Of a stretch of DNA of 10,551 bases, positions 6,672 to 10,551 are shown in pieces (the first letter of the stretch is position 1; each line of letters begins with the position of its first letter). Under the pieces are notes generated by a model. That model was not told the DNA's origin. It worked only from the letters and a program-made list of their open reading frames with translations, and did not search any database. The translations under genes and the position numbers were made by a program. Source of the stretch: an uncultured Clostridia bacterium (GTDB lineage: Bacteria; Bacillota; Clostridia; Christensenellales; Aristaeellaceae); assembly GCA_937934775.1 (NCBI GenBank), contig CALGYL010000241.1, positions 1 through 10,551 of the forward strand, given 5' to 3'.

Positions 6672-7712
6672 ATGACTCGTCAATACAGCCTTCAGGCCGA
6701 GGAGGCCTGCCGCCGCCGCTGGGACGCGGTGGCCAAGCCGCTCCACAGCCTGGGCATTCTGGAAGACATGGTGGCAAAAATCGCCGGCATTCAGGACACC
6801 GACCGGGTGGATCTCTCCAGCCGCTGCTGCCTCACCTTCTGCGCCGACAACGGCGTGGTACAGGAGGGCGTCACTCAGACGGACAGCGCCGTCACCGCCT
6901 CGGTGGCGCGCTCCATCGCCCGCGGCACCGGCAACATCTGCCAGATGGCGAAAGTCGCCCGTTGCGACGTGATCGCGGTGGACGTGGGCATGCTTCAAGA
7001 GGTGGACGACCCCCGCGTGGTCGACCGGCGCGTCGCCCCCGGCACCCATAATATCGCGCTGGGCCCGGCCATGACCCGGGAACAGTGCCTTCAGGCCATC
7101 GCCGCCGGGGAAGACATGGTCCGCGAGATGGCGATGAAGGGCCGTAAGCTCATTGCCACCGGCGAAATGGGCATCGGCAACACCACGACTTCCTCCGCCG
7201 TCGCCTGCGCGCTGACCGGCGCGAACGTCGCCCGCATGACCGGGCGGGGCGCGGGTCTTTCCGACGCGGGGCTTCGGCGCAAGCGTGCCGCCGTCACGCG
7301 CGCGCTTTCCGTCAACCGGCCCGATCCAAACGACGCGGTGGATGTACTGATGAAGGTGGGCGGCTTTGACATCGCGGCGATGGCGGGCGCGTTTTTGGGC
7401 GGCGCAAAATACGGCGTGGCCTTGCTGGTGGACGGGTTCATCTCCTCCGTTGCGGCGCTGTGCGCGCAGCGCATGCTGCCCGAGGCGAAGGATTTCATGC
7501 TGGCCACCCACGTCAGCCGGGAGCCCGCCGGGGCGTTCCTTCTGAAAACCCTGAATCTGACCCCGGTGATCACCGCCGGGATGGCGCTGGGCGAGGGCAC
7601 CGGCGCGGTGGCCGCGATGCCGCTTCTGGACATGGCGCTGGCGGTCTACTACGGCGCGACCTTTGACGACATTTCGGTGCAAGCCTATCAACCGCTGGGG
7701 GGCGGCGCATGA
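6672..7712 (+). CDS. cobT: Nicotinate-nucleotide-dimethylbenzimidazole phosphoribosyltransferase
   Basis: CobT transfers the ribose phosphate of nicotinate mononucleotide to the lower-ligand base, typically 5,6-dimethylbenzimidazole, giving alpha-ribazole 5'-phosphate for the cobalamin nucleotide loop. It is cytoplasmic. The length of 346 residues is typical. The GEMGIGNTT motif is at 164-172. Glu308 in MALGEGTGA corresponds to the catalytic base (Glu317 in the Salmonella enzyme). The N-terminal CADNGVVQEGVTQ segment is also characteristic. The ATG at 6672 follows addB by 3 nt, and a GAGGG near 6660 at the end of addB can serve as ribosome binding site. Its stop overlaps the cobU start by 4 nt (ATGA). 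Which base it activates cannot be told from sequence. Confidence 0.96.
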   Translation: MTRQYSLQAEEACRRRWDAVAKPLHSLGILEDMVAKIAGIQDTDRVDLSSRCCLTFCADNGVVQEGVTQTDSAVTASVARSIARGTGNICQMAKVARCDVIAVDVGMLQEVDDPRVVDRRVAPGTHNIALGPAMTREQCLQAIAAGEDMVREMAMKGRKLIATGEMGIGNTTTSSAVACALTGANVARMTGRGAGLSDAGLRRKRAAVTRALSVNRPDPNDAVDVLMKVGGFDIAAMAGAFLGGAKYGVALLVDGFISSVAALCAQRMLPEAKDFMLATHVSREPAGAFLLKTLNLTPVITAGMALGEGTGAVAAMPLLDMALAVYYGATFDDISVQAYQPLGGGA

Positions 7713-8212
7713 TCGCGCTGATCACCGGCGGCAGCGGCTGCGGCAAGTCCACCTGGGCGGAAAAATTTGTTCAGACGCTGAGCGGGCGCAGATTCTACAT
7801 CGCCACCATGCAGGTGGTGGACGACGAATGCCGCGCCCGCGTCGAGCGCCACCGGGCGCAGCGGGACGGGTTGGGGTTTGAAACCATCGAGCGGCCCCGG
7901 GATATCGGCTCGGCGCCCGTGGAAACGGGATCGACGGCGCTCCTCGAGTGCCTGCCAACCCTTTTGGCGGGCGAGATGTTCGGCGGCGATCCGGAGCGGG
8001 TGCTGCCGGGCCTTTTCCATCTGATGGAAGTATGCGAAAACCTGGTCGTGGTCACCAACGACGTGTTTTCTGACGGCATGGACTACGACCCGGAAACCCG
8101 CGCCTATATCCGGAAGCTCGCGGAGGTCAACCGCGCCGTCGCGCGGCGGGCGGACCTGGTGGCGGAAGTGGTGTTTTCGATTCCCGTGGCGCTGAAGGGG
8201 GCGATTCCATGA
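7709..8212 (+). CDS. cobU: Adenosylcobinamide kinase / adenosylcobinamide-phosphate guanylyltransferase
   Basis: CobU phosphorylates adenosylcobinamide and then attaches GMP to give adenosylcobinamide-GDP, the substrate of CobS. The protein has 167 residues against about 180 in Salmonella. The P-loop GGSGCGKS (7-14) is intact. His48 in RVERHR aligns with the conserved His that carries GMP in the family. ETGSTALLEC corresponds to the central ILLEC region. The C-terminal part is unusual: the usual NEVGxGIVP motif is replaced by NDVFSDGMDYDPETR, while the later VNRAVARRAD and final IPV segments remain. It overlaps cobT and cobS by ATGA junctions. A second, shorter CobU-like gene that does carry the EVGMGVVP motif follows cobS. 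Confidence 0.92.
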   Translation: MIALITGGSGCGKSTWAEKFVQTLSGRRFYIATMQVVDDECRARVERHRAQRDGLGFETIERPRDIGSAPVETGSTALLECLPTLLAGEMFGGDPERVLPGLFHLMEVCENLVVVTNDVFSDGMDYDPETRAYIRKLAEVNRAVARRADLVAEVVFSIPVALKGAIP

Positions 8213-8970
8213 TTGAAAGCCTGTGGGTGGCGCTCGCCACCTATTCCCGCATTCCCACGCCCCGGACGGAATGGACGGCGAAAAGCCTGCGCTACAGCCT
8301 GTGCTTTTTCCCGCTGGTGGGCGTTGTGGTGGGCCTTGTGGAGCTGATCTGGCTGGCGCTGGCGGCCTGGCTGAAATTCCCGGCGTTTCTGACGGGCGCG
8401 GTGGGCTGCGCCGTGCCCATTCTGATCACCGGCGGCATCCACATGGACGGCTTTATGGACACGGTGGACGCGCTCTCCGCCCGAAAGCCCCGGGAGGAAA
8501 TGCTGAAGATCCTCAAGGATTCCCACGTGGGCGCCTTTGCTTCGATGGGCTGCGCGCTCTACCTGATCCTGGACGCCGGGGCGCTTTCCGCGCTTCCGCT
8601 TCGGGAGGCGCTTGCGCTTGCGGCCAGCTTCGTGGTCTCCCGGGCGATGAGCGCGTTCTTCGTGGCGGTGATTCCCCCGGCCCGGCCGGACGGCATGGCG
8701 CGGGCGGTCGCGGACGCCGCGCAGGAGGCGGGGAAGGACGTCCTCAAGCGCGCGTCGGTGGCCTGGGCGGTGGGCTTCGGGTTTCTGATGTTGTGGGCCG
8801 CGCCGGTCTCCGGCGGGATCGCGCTGGGCTGGGCGGCGGTGGCGGCGGTAATGTACCTGCGGGTTTTAAAGCGCTTCGGCGGTGTGACGGGCGACCTTGC
8901 GGGCTGGTTTTTGCAGGTATGCGAGGTGGGCTTTGCGCTCGCGCTGGCGATTGGGGGAAGAATCGGATGA
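8209..8970 (+). CDS. cobS: Adenosylcobinamide-GDP ribazoletransferase (cobalamin synthase)
   Basis: CobS is an integral membrane enzyme that joins adenosylcobinamide-GDP to alpha-ribazole (or its phosphate) to form adenosylcobalamin (or its phosphate). The length of 253 residues is standard. Conserved acidic motifs are present: GGIHMDGFMDTVDAL (75-89), KDSHVGAFA (103-111) and GGVTGD (224-229). Several hydrophobic segments, for example around 30-75, 110-150 and 180-210, fit a multi-pass protein. It overlaps cobU upstream and the second cobU-like gene downstream by ATGA, so the operon is tightly coupled. Confidence 0.95.
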   Translation: MIESLWVALATYSRIPTPRTEWTAKSLRYSLCFFPLVGVVVGLVELIWLALAAWLKFPAFLTGAVGCAVPILITGGIHMDGFMDTVDALSARKPREEMLKILKDSHVGAFASMGCALYLILDAGALSALPLREALALAASFVVSRAMSAFFVAVIPPARPDGMARAVADAAQEAGKDVLKRASVAWAVGFGFLMLWAAPVSGGIALGWAAVAAVMYLRVLKRFGGVTGDLAGWFLQVCEVGFALALAIGGRIG

Positions 8971-9323
8971 GGCTCTACATCGGCGGGTGCTGTCAGGGGC
9001 AGGCGGAGCTTGCCCGGGCGGAGACCGGGCGCGCGCCCGAAACCGTGGACCGGGCGGAGGCGTTTCGCGCCCCGGCCATCGATCAATTTCACGAGCTGCT
9101 TCGCGGGCTGACCCCCGCCGAGGCACGCGCGTTCGCGGCGGAATTGATGGAAAGAAATCCCGATTGCGTCGTTGTGTGCGACGAGGTGGGCATGGGCGTG
9201 GTGCCGCTGGAGCCCGAAGGCCGCCTGTGGCGGGAAGCGGTGGGCGCGGCCATGTGCCTAATGGCCACCGGCGCGCGGGAGGTGACCCGCGTGGTCTGCG
9301 GGATCCCAGTGAGGCTGAAGTGA
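8967..9323 (+). CDS. Short CobU-like protein with degenerate P-loop
   Basis: This 118-residue protein is related to CobU but shortened. The N-terminus keeps the outline of a P-loop strand (YIGGCCQGQAE, from residue 4), but the Lys-Ser/Thr is lost (GQA instead of GKS). The segment containing the guanylylated His of CobU is absent. The C-terminal half is well conserved: VVCDEVGMGVVP, then a helix, then VVCGIPVRLK at the end, matching NEVGMGIVP and SGIxVKIK of canonical CobU. The canonical CobU two genes upstream has the opposite pattern, with an intact P-loop and His but an altered EVGxG motif. The two may work as a complex, or this may be a regulator or a decaying duplicate. Conserved ATGA and GTGA junctions on both sides argue that it is translated. 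Confidence 0.8.
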   Translation: MRLYIGGCCQGQAELARAETGRAPETVDRAEAFRAPAIDQFHELLRGLTPAEARAFAAELMERNPDCVVVCDEVGMGVVPLEPEGRLWREAVGAAMCLMATGAREVTRVVCGIPVRLK

Positions 9324-9883
9324 CGTTTTATTTTCTGCGCCACGGCGCGACGAAGGGCAACCTGGAAAAGCGCTATGTGGGCGCGACGGACGAGGGCCTT
9401 CTGCCCGAATCCCGGCAGGCGCTGCTTGACATGAACCGCCCGGACGTCGCGCGGGTATTCATCAGTCCGCTTCGGCGCTGCGTAGAGACGGCGGAGATTC
9501 TCTTTCCCGGCGTCCCGCGGGAGATCGTCCCTGACTTCCGGGAGATGGACTTCGGCGAATTCGAGTACCGGAACTATCAGGAGCTGAAAGAGTTGCCCGG
9601 GTATCAGGCCTGGCTGGACTCCGCGGGGCGGATTCCGTTCCCCGGCGGGGAATCTCGGCGGGATTTTTCAGGCCGGGTGGTGCGCGCCTTCGACCGGATC
9701 GCGCTTTTTGCGCCGGATTTTGGCGGCGACGCCGCCATCGTGGCCCACGGCGGTACGCTGATGGCCATCTTTGAGGCCAGGGCCTTGCCCAAACAGGATT
9801 TTTACACCTATCAGGTCCCGGCGGGACACGGATACGCCGCCGTTTGGGCAAAAGGGACGCTTACAGCCGCATCTTCTCTTTGA
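9320..9883 (+). CDS. cobC: Histidine phosphatase, probable alpha-ribazole phosphatase (CobC-like)
   Basis: This 187-residue protein is in the phosphoglycerate mutase-like histidine phosphatase family. The N-terminal LRHGAT motif supplies the catalytic His8. SPLRRCVETAEI carries the second phosphate-binding Arg. DFREMDFGEFEYRNY contains the acidic residues expected of CobC-type phosphatases (Glu75, Glu80), and VAHGGTL carries the second His (His143). Its place at the end of a cobT-cobU-cobS operon makes removal of the 5'-phosphate from alpha-ribazole phosphate or cobalamin phosphate the likely role. The family is functionally broad, so this relies on context. I chose the GTG at 9320, which overlaps the preceding stop (GTGA) and places the RHG motif seven residues in. 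No nearer ATG fits. Confidence 0.85.
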   Translation: MTFYFLRHGATKGNLEKRYVGATDEGLLPESRQALLDMNRPDVARVFISPLRRCVETAEILFPGVPREIVPDFREMDFGEFEYRNYQELKELPGYQAWLDSAGRIPFPGGESRRDFSGRVVRAFDRIALFAPDFGGDAAIVAHGGTLMAIFEARALPKQDFYTYQVPAGHGYAAVWAKGTLTAASSL

Positions 9884-9914
9884 TATAACACTTCTTCGCT
9901 GGGATTTAGCGGAA

Positions 9915-9948
9915 AAGCGGCCTCCACGTAACGTGGGCCGCTTATACT
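9915..9948 (+). terminator. Hairpin after the cob operon, weak terminator candidate
   Basis: AAGCGGCC-TC-CACG at 9915-9928 pairs with CGTGGGCCGCTT at 9932-9943, with a 2-nt bulge and a TAA loop. No clean T run follows (ATACTAATACC), so read-through into the small downstream gene is possible. TATACT at 9943-9948 could also be a -10 box for that gene, although no good -35 is visible. Either reading is uncertain. Confidence 0.45.
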
Positions 9949-9998
9949 AATACCGTCGGAAAGAAAAGAGAAAATGACCCCAAGAGGAGGTGTCGACC

Positions 9999-10241
9999 AT
10001 GATGCTGTACAATATCGCAAAGCCCGAGAAACTGTTTGACCGGCTGGATTCCCTGAATGGCCACGTCGAAATGGTGATGCCCGACGGAAAAGCCTTTGAC
10101 TGGAAGGAAGAAGGCGGTCTCGTCAAGTCGCTGTGGACCGCGGTGCCCAAGGCCCCTGTGGACCACGTCGAGCTCAGGCTCGACAACCGCGAGGACACGC
10201 GCGACATGCTGGATTTTTTGATCCGCGGCAACTGCGCCTGA
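9999..10241 (+). CDS. Small protein of unknown function (80 aa)
   Basis: This is an 80-residue soluble, acidic protein beginning MMLYNIAKPEKLFDRL. It has no signal peptide, membrane segment or cysteine cluster; the only Cys is the second-to-last residue. The pattern suggests alternating helices and strands: an amphipathic helix, then VEMVMPDGKAFDW as a beta-hairpin, then a helix, then VDHVELRLDN and a final helix. It recalls a group of 75-80-residue clostridial hypothetical proteins beginning MLYxI, but this is from memory and unverified. A strong AGAGGAGG at 9983-9990 lies 8 nt before the ATG at 9999; an in-frame GTG at 9990 is part of that site and is not the start. The gene is 115 bases after cobC and followed by a terminator. 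Confidence 0.8.
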   Translation: MMLYNIAKPEKLFDRLDSLNGHVEMVMPDGKAFDWKEEGGLVKSLWTAVPKAPVDHVELRLDNREDTRDMLDFLIRGNCA

Positions 10242-10250
10242 ACTCGGAAC

Positions 10251-10263
10251 GCGCCACCGGCGC
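10251..10263 (+). repeat. Small hairpin after the 80-aa gene
   Basis: GCGCC at 10251-10255 pairs with GGCGC at 10259-10263 across an ACC loop, ten bases after the stop codon of the small gene. There is no T run. It is the first of three hairpins in this tail. Confidence 0.4.
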
Positions 10264-10302
10264 AACCTTCGTGTAACCCCGGCGGATTTCTCCGTCACCG
10301 AA

Positions 10303-10366
10303 CCGGGCATAAACAGCCCGGCCGGATAAACAAAATGCGGCCCGATAAACACGGGCCGCATAAACA
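10303..10366. repeat. Four ATAAACA heptamers interleaved with hairpin arms
   Basis: ATAAACA occurs at 10309, 10326, 10345 and 10360, spaced 17, 19 and 15 bases. The first is the loop of the hairpin CCGGGC/GCCCGG (10303-10308 with 10316-10321). The third is the loop of the terminator stem (10335-10344 with 10352-10361). The second and fourth lie just after a stem. The minus strand reads TGTTTAT. The regular placement looks like duplicated stem-loop units. Confidence 0.75.
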
Positions 10367-10371
10367 TTTTT
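10335..10371 (+). terminator. Rho-independent terminator of the 80-aa gene
   Basis: ATGCGGCCCG at 10335-10344 pairs perfectly with CGGGCCGCAT at 10352-10361 around the loop ATAAACA, and five T follow at 10367-10371 after AAACA. It ends transcription before the second copy of the repeat element. Confidence 0.8.
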
Positions 10372-10380
10372 GGAGAAGTG

Positions 10381-10541
10381 ATACCAACTTGAAACATTAA
10401 CGCATCGTTGCGCCGGGTCATTTCGCGCATCGCTGTGTCGCTTTCCGCTCGAGCGTAGCGCTGCTACGCCCCGCTCCAGCTCCTTGCGCTGCATCGAAAA
10501 TCCCTCGGCGCTTTGGATGCGTTACTATTTCGCATTGGTAT
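10381..10541 (-). repeat. MITE-like intergenic repeat, copy B (161 bp, inverted)
   Basis: This is the second copy of the element at 183-371, in the opposite orientation. Its ends read ATACCAAC (10381-10388) and ATTGGTAT (10534-10541), each followed inward by 7 variable bases and an ATTAACGCATC-like block. From 10541 leftwards the first 53 bases match copy A at 49 positions, including an almost identical CAAAGCGCCGAGGGATTTTC segment. The core differs in sequence from copy A and has a hairpin of its own (GCGTAGC/GCTACGC, 10453-10469). No transposase is encoded. It starts 10 bases after the terminator of the small gene. Confidence 0.85.
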
Positions 10542-10551
10542 AAATGCACGG

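Noticed and set aside
5793..7691. Minus-strand 632-codon open frame across addB and cobT
   Set aside because: It spans two genes with strong family motifs on the other strand, and its long length is explained by high GC content.
8223..9323. Plus-strand 366-codon frame suggesting a long fusion ending in the CobU-like protein
   Set aside because: The first 248 codons are a shifted frame of cobS with Gly/Arg-rich shadow composition; the ATGA junction at 8967 gives the real start.
1..10551. CRISPR array, tRNA or rRNA
   Set aside because: I saw no regularly spaced direct repeats of 24-40 bp with unique spacers, no cloverleaf and no rRNA-like segment.

Overview
The window looks like part of a high-GC genome from the Bacillota (Clostridia-type). 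This rests on an AddB-type recombination nuclease subunit, AGGAGG-like ribosome binding sites, TGnTATAAT extended -10 promoters and very G+C-rich third codon positions. The exact lineage cannot be read from the sequence; an uncultured gut clostridial group is only a guess.

Layout. Bases 1-44 are the last codons of an upstream gene, closed by a rho-independent terminator (68-94). Bases 95-642 hold no credible gene. They contain a 189-bp repeat with terminal inverted repeats (183-371), a GC-rich palindrome (400-422), two copies of a CCCCCGGGCGGGAGG-type box (415-462 and 576-610), and a hairpin that probably terminates the next gene (481-522). On the minus strand, 643-3201 encodes an 852-residue AAA+ ATPase with an unrecognised N-terminal domain, a Pro/Ala/Val-rich linker and a coiled coil. 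It is transcribed divergently from a long plus-strand operon, and an extended -10 promoter for each side lies in 3202-3362.

The plus-strand operon (3363-9883) runs addB, cobT, cobU, cobS, a short second cobU-like gene, and a cobC-like phosphatase. The cob genes are joined by 4-nt stop/start overlaps, and addB is separated from cobT by only 3 nt. The five cob genes cover the late, nucleotide-loop part of cobalamin synthesis: activation of the lower ligand (CobT), activation of cobinamide (CobU), their joining (CobS) and removal of the phosphate (CobC-like). No corrin-ring genes and no recognisable cobalamin riboswitch are present, so salvage of cobinamide or late assembly fits best. AddB works with AddA in double-strand break processing. 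AddA is not encoded here, and the usual Walker A motif at the AddB N-terminus is missing.

After the operon come a hairpin, a small 80-residue protein of unknown function (9999-10241), a hairpin-rich tail with four ATAAACA heptamers ending in a terminator, and a second, inverted copy of the terminal repeat element (10381-10541). The points most worth a second look are the inverted pair of repeat elements, the two complementary CobU-like proteins flanking cobS, and the unusual AAA+ protein.
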